This document shows positions 54,437 through 63,786 of a stretch of 64,000 nt of DNA, piece after piece. The notes under the pieces are model-generated. The model ran no database searches and was not told the origin of the DNA. It saw only the letters and a list, made by a program, of their open reading frames with translations. This stretch comes from Lacipirellulaceae bacterium. GTDB lineage: Bacteria > Planctomycetota > Planctomycetia > Pirellulales > Lacipirellulaceae. The stretch spans positions 62,001 through 126,000 of the forward strand of contig JAVJRG010000012.1 of NCBI GenBank assembly GCA_040218535.1, read 5' to 3'. Each line of letters starts with the position of its first letter. Position 1 is the stretch's first letter. The position numbers and the translations under genes are program-made.

Positions 54437-55108
54437 ATGCTGCCAAGCAAACTGCTGAATTGGATACGTTTCTTTCCGTACCGTGTGATAAGGAGAATCG
54501 GTACCGCTGACATGAGCTGCGTCTTTGGAATCAAAGCCAATCAACTGCATACTCCAGAACTCAGAGAAGAATTCCGGTTTCTAGAGATTACTTCCAAGAA
54601 CATTGCCAAAATGTGCGAAGCTTATCCGGAGTTCTTCGATGAGCGTCAAGCCGAGCAACTCATGACCGGCCAGTTTTTTGGAATTGCGGTTCTTCAGCAA
54701 AACGCACTGGTGGGGTTTGCTTGGCTAGGTATTGGCAGCATTCCTGCGGAGTCCAACCACAACGGTGATGACCGAACTGGCTTACCAATCGACCTGCCGG
54801 CGGATACCGGATATGTCTACAACGTATTGGTCCTTCCAAATTATCGAGGTCGCAGACTGTACGGAAGCATCATGGGCAAGCTCGCCCAGCGGATGCAATC
54901 GCGAGGCGTTTCGCGGCTTATTCTGACAACTGATGTGATGAACACCAGTTCGCTCAAGGCACTTCATCGCATGGGATTTCAGGACCTTGGAAGAGCGTGG
55001 CTGTTCCGCATCGGTCCGTTTTCGATGGCGAGCTATCCACCTTCGCCGATATTCGACACGGTTCGATTCGGCAAGTACACAGGAGATACAAGAGTTAGTC
55101 GGGAGTAG
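54437..55108 (+). CDS. GNAT-family N-acetyltransferase
   Basis: A 223-residue protein with the acetyl-CoA-binding block NVLVLPNYRGRRLYGSIMGK (motif A, R/Q-x-x-G-x-G/A type: YRGRRLYG) and the closing motif NTSSLKALHRMGFQDLG. A C-terminal extension of about 40 residues follows. The enzyme would transfer an acetyl group to an amine; its substrate is unknown. TAGG precedes the ATG. Its 3' end overlaps the convergent phosphatase gene by 14 bases, which is unusual between unrelated genes and may limit simultaneous expression. Confidence 0.82.
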   Translation: MLPSKLLNWIRFFPYRVIRRIGTADMSCVFGIKANQLHTPELREEFRFLEITSKNIAKMCEAYPEFFDERQAEQLMTGQFFGIAVLQQNALVGFAWLGIGSIPAESNHNGDDRTGLPIDLPADTGYVYNVLVLPNYRGRRLYGSIMGKLAQRMQSRGVSRLILTTDVMNTSSLKALHRMGFQDLGRAWLFRIGPFSMASYPPSPIFDTVRFGKYTGDTRVSRE

Positions 55109-56561
55109 GCGAATGTGACGCACCAACCCTCGCCGCAAGCAAGGTTGTGTCATCGAATGGGGGCCGAGATCCACGAAACCGGGCAAGTGCCTCGACGAAT
55201 TCGCTAACCAGTTGCCGAGGAGAGGTAGCCGACGACTCCGCCATCACTTGGCCAACTCGCTCAGTGCCGAACTGGTTCTCATTCGGGTCGAACGCTTCAG
55301 TCACGCCGTCAGAAACGAGCACCACCTTTGTGCCGCTAGTTATACTCACATTCTGCTCCGTGTAGGCTGTCTGTTCGTCCACGCCCAACAGCAGATTGCT
55401 GACCGAAAGACGTCTAACTGACTGGCCCGGCTCATGAATAAACGGCGGCTCGTGCCCGGCGTTGGCGCAGCTCAGTGTCATTTCGCCTTGATTCGCAACG
55501 ACAATCACCATCGTCGCGAAGTGGCCCGGCACAATAATCTCGGCGTATCGGCGATTGATGCGATTGAGTATCTCTGCTGGACTACGGGTCACTTCTAGGG
55601 CTTCCAGAACTAAGGCTTTGATGACGGTAGCAGCCATCGCAGCCGGAACGCCGTGGCCCGAAACGTCAGCCAGACACAAGAGGCATTCACCATTGCCCAG
55701 CGGAATAACGTCGTAGTAGTCGCCGCCGACGTCATCGGCCGGCTCAAACAACTCGGCGGTGTCGACGCCTTCAATCTTTTGATTGGTCGGACGCAAGTGC
55801 TGTTGGATATCCCGAGCCTTCTTCATGTGAAGCCGTCGCTCTCGATCAGCAGCCGCTAGCTTTTTGGTCATCGCGTTGAGTCGTTCTGACAGGTAGGTCA
55901 GTTCTTCGCAACTACGTTCTTCCGCTTTGGCTTCAAGGTCACCATCACCAATGCGGCTGAGAGTGGCGACAAGGCGTCGCAGTGGTTTGGTGATAACTCC
56001 TCGCAGCACAAAGTGAACCACCAATCCGGCCAACGCGCTACCGAACAGCACTACGATCACTTGCCGAAGCAGCTCTTGCCGAGCGCCTCTCAACGCCGAG
56101 CTTTCTGACTCAGACACGTAGATCGCGCCGTGCGGACCAGCGAACTTCGCGGCCACGAGTGAGTACGAGTCTGTGGGCGGATGATTGCTGTCTCCAGCCG
56201 CAGCACGCATGGCACGAAACATATCGTGAGAAGCTCGACCGTGTGACTTGGCCTGCATTGAACTGCCTTGCCACTTGACCGCGATGTGATGCCCCGGCGA
56301 TTCGGACGAGTTCATGCGGGCACAGACATCGTCAATCAACTGCTGTATTGCCTCATTGCCGCGATTCGCGATTGCATCAATCGACTCGTAAACTGTCTTC
56401 GCTTCCTCTGTTAGCGCAATTCGCTTTTCCTGCTTCGCCTCGCGAATCCGCACCCCATGACCAACAACAAGAAACAAGACCACGACAAGTAGTAGCAAGC
56501 CATTGACGGCCAGCATCAGTTGCCGCCGCAGCGGAAGGCGTTTCCAGAATTCGATACTCAC
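55095..56561 (-). CDS. PP2C-type (SpoIIE) phosphatase with HAMP domain
   Basis: 488 residues from GTG 56561, chosen because AGGAGA lies nine bases upstream; the frame is open to 56591. Order: transmembrane helix (LMLAVNGLLLLVVVLFLVV), external sensor region, second helix (VIVVLFGSALAGLVVHFVL), HAMP (residues about 185-240), short coiled coil, and the SpoIIE/PP2C catalytic domain with DVGGDYYDV, LADVSGHG and the Asp in LVSDGVTEAF. It would dephosphorylate an anti-sigma antagonist or similar partner; no such gene is in the window. It is the last gene of the CsoR cluster (85 bases after the channel gene). Confidence 0.88.
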   Translation of the reverse strand: MSIEFWKRLPLRRQLMLAVNGLLLLVVVLFLVVGHGVRIREAKQEKRIALTEEAKTVYESIDAIANRGNEAIQQLIDDVCARMNSSESPGHHIAVKWQGSSMQAKSHGRASHDMFRAMRAAAGDSNHPPTDSYSLVAAKFAGPHGAIYVSESESSALRGARQELLRQVIVVLFGSALAGLVVHFVLRGVITKPLRRLVATLSRIGDGDLEAKAEERSCEELTYLSERLNAMTKKLAAADRERRLHMKKARDIQQHLRPTNQKIEGVDTAELFEPADDVGGDYYDVIPLGNGECLLCLADVSGHGVPAAMAATVIKALVLEALEVTRSPAEILNRINRRYAEIIVPGHFATMVIVVANQGEMTLSCANAGHEPPFIHEPGQSVRRLSVSNLLLGVDEQTAYTEQNVSITSGTKVVLVSDGVTEAFDPNENQFGTERVGQVMAESSATSPRQLVSEFVEALARFRGSRPPFDDTTLLAARVGASHSPTPD

Positions 56562-56645
56562 AAGACCGACTCTCCTGCTCGCACGGCGCATGGCTCCACA
56601 CCGTTTGATGCACGAGTTTCCGGTTTCTTCATCCAGTGCAGGGGA

Positions 56646-57713
56646 TTAGTGGGAATCTTGGGGGCGGTGGCTGCCGGTCATCGTGCATCGCTCTAATGAC
56701 CTCAGGTCATTGGACCACTGTCGGCAATTGACAGTGTAGGCAGAAGCAAATGCGTCGGGATCAATTGCTAAAAACGCCGACTCGGTTGAGCGAAGGTGGT
56801 CAGAAAGCCGAGCAGCAAGCGATGAGTCAACATCGTCTCGCGATACTTTGCAAATGACAAAATGCTTTTGGGCATCTTCCAACATTTGTAGACTCGCATG
56901 CCAGAGTCGCTCGGTCGGCTCCGCGTTCACCGTCGAAACACTGTCTTGCGACTCGTTTATTGCCCTTAACAGCGACGCCGTTTCCAAACAGAATCTCAGC
57001 ATCCGACTCATTGCATATCGCGGTTCGCGGAAACGAAAATAGTGCAGAGCAGGATAGAAATGGTGCGATTCAAGGAGGTCGGCCAGTTTGGATGCCAAGT
57101 CATACAAATCCTGTTGAAGCAGTGATCGGTCATCGCAGGCGAGGTGCGGTAGCAGATAACCTAACACATCTCCGGTACGTCCCGTACGATAGTCAATCTC
57201 AGATGCAAATTGGTTGCGTCTGCCCAGTGCGCTGTAGACCGATATGACATATGCCAAAACGAGCGTAAAGAAACTAAACCCGATAGCGGATGCGGTAATT
57301 GTGACCATTCGCGTGAATGTCGTTTGCGGCACTAGATCGCCCATCCCTAGCGTCGTCACGGAGAATCCGGCGTAGTAAACCGCCGTGGCTAAATCTGTGC
57401 CTATTGCCTCGCCACTTGCGTACACGATACCCCTACCGAGTTCCGGCCTGACTACGAGGCTAATGCCGAGCAATAGAAGAGACGCCCAGACGATCAGCTG
57501 ACAGAGGATCAATACCGGACCGCTGAAAAGCAACAGCCTACTGTTCGCCCCCAGCAGCTTCTGAGAAACGTAGTGGTAGACTCGATAAGTCGCCGCCGTT
57601 ACCGGACCGCTTACCGCGCGAGGATACAGGACCGCTATGCACGTCTCTAGAACGCCCAGCGTAGCAATGAGCCAACCGAAGATTACCAGCACAAATTCCA
57701 GCACGCCATTCAA
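56646..57713 (-). CDS. Two-pore-helix type ion channel (K+ channel-like)
   Basis: A 355-residue membrane protein. Two or more N-terminal helices (VLVIFGWLIATLGVLETCIAV; PVLILCQLIVWASLLLLGISL) are followed by a pore loop with FSVTTLGMGDLVP near residue 123 and a further helix (ITASAIGFSFFTLVLAYVI), then a cytoplasmic domain of about 190 residues. The filter TLGMGD replaces the usual T-x-GYGD of potassium channels by Met, so selectivity may differ. Its ATG overlaps the TGA of the CsoR gene, so the two are translated together. A channel coupled to a copper regulator is unusual. Confidence 0.82.
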   Translation of the reverse strand: MNGVLEFVLVIFGWLIATLGVLETCIAVLYPRAVSGPVTAATYRVYHYVSQKLLGANSRLLLFSGPVLILCQLIVWASLLLLGISLVVRPELGRGIVYASGEAIGTDLATAVYYAGFSVTTLGMGDLVPQTTFTRMVTITASAIGFSFFTLVLAYVISVYSALGRRNQFASEIDYRTGRTGDVLGYLLPHLACDDRSLLQQDLYDLASKLADLLESHHFYPALHYFRFREPRYAMSRMLRFCLETASLLRAINESQDSVSTVNAEPTERLWHASLQMLEDAQKHFVICKVSRDDVDSSLAARLSDHLRSTESAFLAIDPDAFASAYTVNCRQWSNDLRSLERCTMTGSHRPQDSH

Positions 57714-58036
57714 TCGATGACACCTGCGTATTTGCGAAACAGCTTGATCAGCTCTTCCAGCTTCTGCTCTCGGTCGGCGACATCCTTATTTTGCATTGCT
57801 TCAGTCACACAAGTCTTTAGGTGATTTTCCAAAACAATTTGTCCGACTTTGGCCAGAGCACCAGTCGCCGCGGAAATCTGCATTAACACGTCAACGCAGT
57901 ATTCCTCATCGTCGATCATCCGCCCCACCGCTTCAACTTGACCGTTGATACGCTTGATGCGGTTCAGTACCTTCTTTTTTTCATCGGACTTCAGCATGTT
58001 CCCTACCGGTGGCACCGCAATCATCGTTTTGGCCAT
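57710..58036 (-). CDS. csoR: CsoR-family copper-sensing repressor
   Basis: A 108-residue all-helical protein of the CsoR/RcnR/FrmR family: KKKVLNRIKRINGQVEAVGRM, then Cys47 in EEYCVDVL, and His72 and Cys76 in NHLKTC. The C-x24-H-x3-C set is the Cu(I) site of copper CsoRs, rather than the pattern of nickel/cobalt RcnR. With no copper bound the protein represses its operators; binding Cu(I) releases it. The start could be ATG 58036 or a later ATG (57997) with AGGGA close by. It overlaps the channel gene and lies 70 bases after the multicopper oxidase. It likely acts on the four ATACC-N7-GGTAT sites listed. Confidence 0.9.
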   Translation of the reverse strand: MAKTMIAVPPVGNMLKSDEKKKVLNRIKRINGQVEAVGRMIDDEEYCVDVLMQISAATGALAKVGQIVLENHLKTCVTEAMQNKDVADREQKLEELIKLFRKYAGVID

Positions 58037-58105
58037 TAAATATCAAAGCCTGGCAGCATATAGCGACCGTCAGATTCTAGCGTATTTAGGCGGTTGGGGA
58101 CAGGA

Positions 58106-59650
58106 TCAGCCATCCATCGACATCATCTCGTGCTTCGGTGCCGGTTCGTAATGATCGGGATCGCCGAAGCGTCGGACGATCTCTGAAAAAACGGCTCCTT
58201 TTTCGATTGGCTGGTCGGTCTCCATGACCAACTCGTAGAGGTCATCGGGTAAGACTCGCATGACCGTCATCAGACCCTTCACAGCCATCAAGTAATTTGC
58301 ACGCATCCCCTGTACTTCGCGACGACCCCAGTAGATTTTCATATCTTCTTCACTCATAGACATCCCCATCATCTTCTGAGGGTAACCGGGCGTGTTGAAA
58401 CCCGCTCTTTGCGCAGCTTCTACTGACGGTCGGTTGTCAAGGTTCGCCAAGTAGCGATCTACGGAGGCCTGTCGTATTCGCGGTCCCACCTGCTTGGTCA
58501 TGTGGTTCATCATGTGGTGAACCATGTGGCAGTGGAAAATCCAGTCACCGGGATTGTTTGCCACGAACTCAAAATCGGAAGCCTGTGCAACACCCACGAG
58601 TTCGTTGTTGCGAGGAATCCATGCACTCTTCGGTACCCTCGCTCCCTCATGTCCAGTCACCCAAAACGTGTGACCATGCATGTGAATGGGATGGTGCTGC
58701 ATTGGTGCAAAATTCAGTAACCTCACCCGGACACGTTCACCGTGCTTGCAAACCAAGGGCGTTGTGTAAGGACCGCTTCGTCCGTTTATCGTGTGCCAGT
58801 TCCAATCCATTGACCAACTATCAGAAACCGTCTGGTTGGGACCGACGAAAAAGTTTTGAAAGATCAAACCAAAGTCTCGGTCAACCGGCGGGTCGAATAC
58901 TTTCTTAGGATGAACGATGAACCATCCAACCTGTCCAAACGCCTCCTGCATGGCTACATGCGAATGATAGAAGAACGTGCCTTCTTCATGAACGTCGAAC
59001 TCGTAAACAAATGTTCTGCCTGGTTTTATCGGCTCCTGATTGAGCGTCGCGGCACCGTCGTATTGCACGGGCAACTCGAACCCGTGCCAATGAACGAAAG
59101 TGTCCTCCGGTAGTTCATTCGTCACGACTATGCGGACACGGTCTCCCTGATTGACCTCTATCGTCGGCCCCGGCATACTGCCATTGTAGCCGTAGACATT
59201 CATTTTGACTCCGGGATGGAATTCTCTTTCGACCGCCATCGGAACTAGATGAAACTCCTTTGCACCGTTCACCATCTCCCACGGCAACTTCTCTAAATCT
59301 GGAGCCACGAATGGAGCCGGACCATCTTCCGTTTTGCGAAATCCCGGAACCAATTTCCCCAAATAGTAATCTGAATCAGGGTCGTTTCCCCGCCCCGGCT
59401 TGAACCGCGAGTAACCGTCATATTCTTCACGAACATCTGTTCCAGCTGGTATGCTTGGCTTCGCATTCCGGCTGCCAATCGGTTTTTGGGAATGCCCATG
59501 TGCATGCGGCATTTTCATCGCTTCCTGAGCCGTAGCGGCCGAAGCGAGCATCGCCGCTGTCACACCCGTCGCGGCAGCTATCGCCCCCTTTGTGATGAAC
59601 TCCCGCCGACCAGCCGACTGTAACAGTTTGGTTTCTTTTTCGTATCTCAT
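58106..59650 (-). CDS. Multicopper oxidase (Tat-exported)
   Basis: A 514-residue enzyme with a twin-arginine signal (GRREFITKG, then AAATGVTAAMLASAATA). All four copper motifs are visible: FVHWHGFE, FFYHSHVAM, HPIHMHGHTFW and WIFHCHMVHHMM, which supply the type 1 and trinuclear sites. It should oxidise Cu(I) to Cu(II) in the periplasm, like CueO/CopA-type oxidases; a role in nitrite or phenol oxidation cannot be excluded. A Met/His-rich stretch follows the signal (EAMKMPHAHGHSQ) and the C-terminus has HEMMSMDG. GAGGA lies seven bases before the ATG. It follows the TolC gene by 14 bases. Confidence 0.92.
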   Translation of the reverse strand: MRYEKETKLLQSAGRREFITKGAIAAATGVTAAMLASAATAQEAMKMPHAHGHSQKPIGSRNAKPSIPAGTDVREEYDGYSRFKPGRGNDPDSDYYLGKLVPGFRKTEDGPAPFVAPDLEKLPWEMVNGAKEFHLVPMAVEREFHPGVKMNVYGYNGSMPGPTIEVNQGDRVRIVVTNELPEDTFVHWHGFELPVQYDGAATLNQEPIKPGRTFVYEFDVHEEGTFFYHSHVAMQEAFGQVGWFIVHPKKVFDPPVDRDFGLIFQNFFVGPNQTVSDSWSMDWNWHTINGRSGPYTTPLVCKHGERVRVRLLNFAPMQHHPIHMHGHTFWVTGHEGARVPKSAWIPRNNELVGVAQASDFEFVANNPGDWIFHCHMVHHMMNHMTKQVGPRIRQASVDRYLANLDNRPSVEAAQRAGFNTPGYPQKMMGMSMSEEDMKIYWGRREVQGMRANYLMAVKGLMTVMRVLPDDLYELVMETDQPIEKGAVFSEIVRRFGDPDHYEPAPKHEMMSMDG

Positions 59651-59664
59651 GATGTCGTCCTCGA

Positions 59665-61089
59665 TTAGCGTGGCTTCGGTACGGAGTCGATATGGCCAGC
59701 GGGCATTGGCCCAGACGCGGCATTAAGCCCACCGTCAAGCAGGTAACCCTGAATCAAGACTTCGCTTTGACGTAACTGCTCCTCATAGCTGATTTGGGCG
59801 AGCCGAACTTCAGCGTATTCTGCTTGAGCTTGCAATACCTCCCGCCACTCAATTCGATTTTGCTTGTAGCTGCTGAGTAACTCGCGATACGCTGCCCTCA
59901 TTTCGGGAACGATGGAGTCGCGATATTCCGAAGCATGCTCGAACGACATTGCGTACTGTTCATAAACCATTGCCAAGCGCTGTCGAAGCGTTAGTTCAGT
60001 CCGTCGCACTTCTCGTCGCTGACGGTTGAAGTCGGCACGGGCTTGGCTAATTGTGCCCTGATTTCTATCGAATAGCGGAATCTCAATGCTGATATCAGCG
60101 ACTGCCACAGTTTCCCTGGCATCGAAGTTATATCCAGTGCCTGCGGAGAAAACGATGTCGGGAATCCACTCTACTTCTTCTCGTTCGATCGTAATTCGAT
60201 CTGCGGATAGCTTGGCTCTTGCTGCAAGCACTTCGGGACTTTCCGCTACAATTCGCGCTAAGGTGCCATCAAAAGTTGCGAGCGGCTCAGTTGTCGCTAA
60301 CGTTCCGACCACCGCTCCCACAGGAAGATCAAGTCCGACAAGCGAAGTTAATTCACGAAACCGCATCCGATACTCGTGTTCGGCTTTTTGCACAGCAAGT
60401 CGAGTCCGCTGGAGCATGACATTTGACTTGCGAACATCGTATCTGTTGGCTTGTCCGACGTTGTAAAGCTCCCTTGCGGTAACCGCTGCATCTTCGGCCG
60501 TTTTGAGAAGTTCTCGTTGCATCTCCAAACGTTGTTGAGCGGCCAGTGCTCGGTAAAAGTGAATCCGAACATCGTTGCAAACGCGATACTGCTGAGCGAC
60601 CGCCAAGTGTTCCGTAACATGTGCCCGACGAAGGTACTTTTCTCGACTGAGGCTTAGTTTGCCAGCAGTAACAATTCGCTGCGAAATGATCCCCCCCTGA
60701 AATTCACCCGGCGAATCTGTATCTCCTTCAACATCCACGAAGATTTGCTCACCGGCGTAGGCTAACGTTGGATTCGGGTACAAGCCAGCCTGCTGTGCTT
60801 TGGCAAGCTCTGCTGATATCTGCAAACGCGCTTGCCGTAGTGTTGGATTATTCTGCGTTGCTAGCGACAAGACTGTTTTCAAATCGAGAACTTCGCCCAG
60901 GCCCAATGGAGTGTCACCGACCGATGCCGGCTGAGTGGGGCGAGCAGGTGGATTGATGAACTGGCTTCCGGCAGATGGGGCCGGTGGTTCTGCGATACGG
61001 GCCGGTGACTGTAGTAGCTCCTGCGCCCCAGCTCCGTCAATAAATAGAGCCATCAGCATAACGACTGCTGAGATACCAAATTTACTCAT
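59665..61089 (-). CDS. TolC-family outer membrane efflux protein
   Basis: 474 residues from ATG 61089, chosen because a signal peptide follows (KFGISAVVMLMALFIDGAGA) and because the frame further up to 61206 runs through the operator and promoter. Two outer-membrane-factor repeats are visible (SLATQNNPTLRQARLQISAE; VEWIPDIVFSAGTGYN). It is probably cleaved, since no lipobox is seen. It precedes the multicopper oxidase in the CsoR-controlled unit. No pump lies directly beside it, so it may serve one of the CusBA systems. Confidence 0.88.
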   Translation of the reverse strand: MSKFGISAVVMLMALFIDGAGAQELLQSPARIAEPPAPSAGSQFINPPARPTQPASVGDTPLGLGEVLDLKTVLSLATQNNPTLRQARLQISAELAKAQQAGLYPNPTLAYAGEQIFVDVEGDTDSPGEFQGGIISQRIVTAGKLSLSREKYLRRAHVTEHLAVAQQYRVCNDVRIHFYRALAAQQRLEMQRELLKTAEDAAVTARELYNVGQANRYDVRKSNVMLQRTRLAVQKAEHEYRMRFRELTSLVGLDLPVGAVVGTLATTEPLATFDGTLARIVAESPEVLAARAKLSADRITIEREEVEWIPDIVFSAGTGYNFDARETVAVADISIEIPLFDRNQGTISQARADFNRQRREVRRTELTLRQRLAMVYEQYAMSFEHASEYRDSIVPEMRAAYRELLSSYKQNRIEWREVLQAQAEYAEVRLAQISYEEQLRQSEVLIQGYLLDGGLNAASGPMPAGHIDSVPKPR

Positions 61090-61145
61090 CTCTGTATGCG
61101 ACCCCCGGTTTCTTCCATGAAATCCCTTACGACGTTCATCGGCGG

Positions 61146-61162
61146 ATACCCATACTGGGTAT
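61146..61162 (-). promoter_or_regulatory. CsoR-type operator ATACCC-ATACT-GGGTAT with promoter
   Basis: A perfect 6-5-6 palindrome 57 bases upstream of the TolC start. On the minus strand TTGCGA (rc of 61181-61186) and TATACC (rc of 61158-61163) form a -35/-10 pair with 17-base spacing, and the palindrome overlaps the -10. A bound CsoR would block transcription of TolC, oxidase, csoR itself and the genes after it. Confidence 0.75.
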
Positions 61163-61242
61163 AAATGATTTCCTTTCGTTTCGCAAACTTGCCCACTAAT
61201 GAGCATTTAAGCGATCTAGGCAGGCGATGCCCTTGAGATATC

Positions 61243-63639
61243 CTAAGCCAGCTTGGCAGCTCGCAGTCGCAGCGCATTGGCAATCACGGACACGCTACTG
61301 AAACTCATTGCCGCTGCGGCGATCATCGGGCTAAGCAACACGCCGAACACCGGATACAATAGGCCCGCTGCAACCGGAATGCCCAGCGCGTTGTAAATGA
61401 ATGCGAAAAATAGATTCTGCCGAATATTGCTCATTGTCTTGCGACTGAGATTGTTTGCCGCCGCAACCCCCCGCAAATCGCCACCAACGAGCGTCACTCC
61501 CGCCGACTCGATCGCAACGCCGGTGCCGGTTCCCATTGCGATCCCCACATTCGATTCCGCCAATGCCGGAGCGTCATTGATCCCATCACCCGCCATTGCA
61601 ACGACCTTACCTTCCTCCTTGAGTTGTTTGACGAAGTCATGTTTGTCCTGCGGTGAAACACCTGCGTGAAATTCATCGATTCCTAGCTTCTCTGCCACAG
61701 CCTTAGCAGTCGGCTGAGCGTCCCCAGTGAGCATCACAACTCGCAGCCCAAGTTCATGGAGCGTTCTAAGCGCCGCTGGGGTGCTATCCTTGATCGGATC
61801 GGTGATGGCCATGCTGGCGGCAAGCTCGCCGTCGATGGCAATGAATATCACCGTGGCTCCTTCCGATTGATGCTGCGTTGCCCGCTTGCGTCCTCCTTCG
61901 ACGCCAGAGATTGACAGCTGGTCGAGCAAGTCGGCTTTTCCGATCAGCACATCGCGGCCATCAACACTTGCACGAACTCCGCCGCCGGTAATGCTGTCGA
62001 ACTCTGAGGCATCAGGTACAGACAATTTGTCGGCCTTAGCTCGCCGAACCACTGCCTGAGCCAAGGGATGTTCGCTCTGGGCTTCCACGGCAGCAGCCAG
62101 CTTCAACACTTCCGTTTCACTCCAGTCTCCAGAGGTTTCAATCGCTGTCACCTCTGGACGGCCTTGAGTCAGTGTGCCGGTTTTATCGACGACAACTGTG
62201 TCGACATTCTCCATCACTTCCAAAACTTCCGCGTCCTTAATGAGAACGCCTTCCTTCGCACCGCGACCCACGCCAACCATCACCGACATCGGCGTGGCCA
62301 GTCCTAACGCGCACGGGCAAGCAATGATCAACACGGCCACCGCCGCTACAAATGCGTGAGCCAAACGAGGCTCCGGACCGAACACTGCCCAGCCGACAAA
62401 CGCAAGAATCGAACAGACGATGACAGCCGGAACGAAATAACGTGACACAACATCAACCAGTTTTTGAATTGGGGCGCGACTTCGCTGGGCTTCGGCAACC
62501 ATCTGTACGATTCGATGAAGGACTGTATCACCGCCCACGCCAACCGCTTCCATGACCAACGCTCCGGTCTGATTTAGCGTGCCGCCTGTAATCTCATCGC
62601 CTTCGCTTTTACTGACTGGAATCGGTTCGCCTGTCAGCATCGACTCATCAACACTGCTGCTACCGCTTATGACGGTCCCATCGACGGGAACTTTCTCCCC
62701 CGGTCGCACTCGCAGGCGATCACCTTGATGCACGTCGCCAAGTGCGACTTCTTCCTCGCCGTCCTCGGTGATGCGATGCGCGGTCTCCGGCGCAAGCTGC
62801 ATGAGTTCGCGAATGGCACCGCTGGTCTGTTGTCGAGCACGTAGCTCCAATACCTGGCCTAGCAAGACCAGTGTGATAATTACTGCCGCCGCCTCAAAAT
62901 AAAGCGGCGGCTTTCCATTTTCAAAAAACGCCTCGGGGATCATCGCGGGAAACAGCACAACAAACAGGCTGAATAGAAAGGCGGCAAGCGTTCCCACGGC
63001 GATCAGCGAGAACATATTTAGATTCAACGTGCGAAACGATTTCACTCCACGAACTAAGAGTGGCCAGCCACACCAGAACACGACCGGCGCGGCGAAAGCG
63101 AGTTGCAGCCAGCCGAACAGCCGATCCGACATCTGTTCAGCAAGATTCCAGCCGACCATCGGTCCCATCGCCAGCACCAAGAGCGGCGCCGACAATATTA
63201 CCCCCACCCAGAACCGCCGCAGTATATCTCGATACGACCCTTCGTCACCGTGTTCCGCCATATCGACGTACTTCGGCTCAAGGTCCATTCCGCAGATCGG
63301 GCAATCGCCCGGTCCAACTTGCTCAACCTCTGGGTGCATCGGGCAGGTGTAAATCGCATCGGGGTTTGCTGCTGGCGAAGCAGCGGCCGCCTCTTTCCCG
63401 GCGCGTGAATCCCCACCGTGGGAACAGCAACTATGATCGTCGCCTGACTTCCCACCCTTTTCAGCTTCTAGTTGAGCGGCTTTCGCCAGCACCGCAGCCG
63501 GATCCTCCTCAAATTTCCGCTGGCAGGACTCGCTGCAAAAGAAGTAGTCGCTGCCTTGGTAGTTCGACGACCGCGCTGATTCAGAATCAACCGTCATACC
63601 GCAGGCGGGATCGATTGCTTGAGTGTCCAGTTTGCTCAT
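61243..63639 (-). CDS. copA: Copper-exporting P1B-1 ATPase with YHS and CPMHP domains
   Basis: A 798-residue ATPase for Cu(I) export from the cytoplasm. N-terminus: YHS domain ([12 protein letters not shown] ... [16 protein letters not shown]) and a heavy-metal-binding domain ([20 protein letters not shown]) instead of HMA domains. Core: [10 protein letters not shown] in the sixth helix (about residue 441), DKTGTLT (about 483), [30 protein letters not shown], and the last two helices with YN and MSFSSVSV, the Cu(I)-type P1B-1 signature. AAGGGA precedes the ATG. It is divergent from the Csp gene, with one CsoR-type site between. Confidence 0.94.
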   Translation of the reverse strand: MSKLDTQAIDPACGMTVDSESARSSNYQGSDYFFCSESCQRKFEEDPAAVLAKAAQLEAEKGGKSGDDHSCCSHGGDSRAGKEAAAASPAANPDAIYTCPMHPEVEQVGPGDCPICGMDLEPKYVDMAEHGDEGSYRDILRRFWVGVILSAPLLVLAMGPMVGWNLAEQMSDRLFGWLQLAFAAPVVFWCGWPLLVRGVKSFRTLNLNMFSLIAVGTLAAFLFSLFVVLFPAMIPEAFFENGKPPLYFEAAAVIITLVLLGQVLELRARQQTSGAIRELMQLAPETAHRITEDGEEEVALGDVHQGDRLRVRPGEKVPVDGTVISGSSSVDESMLTGEPIPVSKSEGDEITGGTLNQTGALVMEAVGVGGDTVLHRIVQMVAEAQRSRAPIQKLVDVVSRYFVPAVIVCSILAFVGWAVFGPEPRLAHAFVAAVAVLIIACPCALGLATPMSVMVGVGRGAKEGVLIKDAEVLEVMENVDTVVVDKTGTLTQGRPEVTAIETSGDWSETEVLKLAAAVEAQSEHPLAQAVVRRAKADKLSVPDASEFDSITGGGVRASVDGRDVLIGKADLLDQLSISGVEGGRKRATQHQSEGATVIFIAIDGELAASMAITDPIKDSTPAALRTLHELGLRVVMLTGDAQPTAKAVAEKLGIDEFHAGVSPQDKHDFVKQLKEEGKVVAMAGDGINDAPALAESNVGIAMGTGTGVAIESAGVTLVGGDLRGVAAANNLSRKTMSNIRQNLFFAFIYNALGIPVAAGLLYPVFGVLLSPMIAAAAMSFSSVSVIANALRLRAAKLA

Positions 63640-63699
63640 TTTATTCCCTTATGACCTGTCGCATGGTCCTGCATCAGCTCCCGTACTCATTTTGCGCCG

Positions 63700-63716
63700 A
63701 TACCCCTATACGGTAT
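63700..63716. promoter_or_regulatory. CsoR-type operator ATACC-N7-GGTAT between copA and csp
   Basis: ATACC (63700-63704) and GGTAT (63712-63716) with CCTATAC between. It is 61 bases before the copA start and 71 bases before the Csp start, so one site could control both. TATACT at 63714-63719 is a good plus-strand -10 and overlaps the right arm; a -35 (TTGCGC) lies 16-17 bases upstream. Confidence 0.7.
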
Positions 63717-63786
63717 ACTGCTTGCTGCTAAAATCCAAGGGCTGAGTGAGCGGTTTGCTTAGACTAACGAAATAAGAGAGGAGAAA

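Noticed and set aside
61090-61206. N-terminal extension of the TolC protein to 61206
   Set aside because: It translates through the CsoR-type operator and promoter; a signal peptide starts at 61089.
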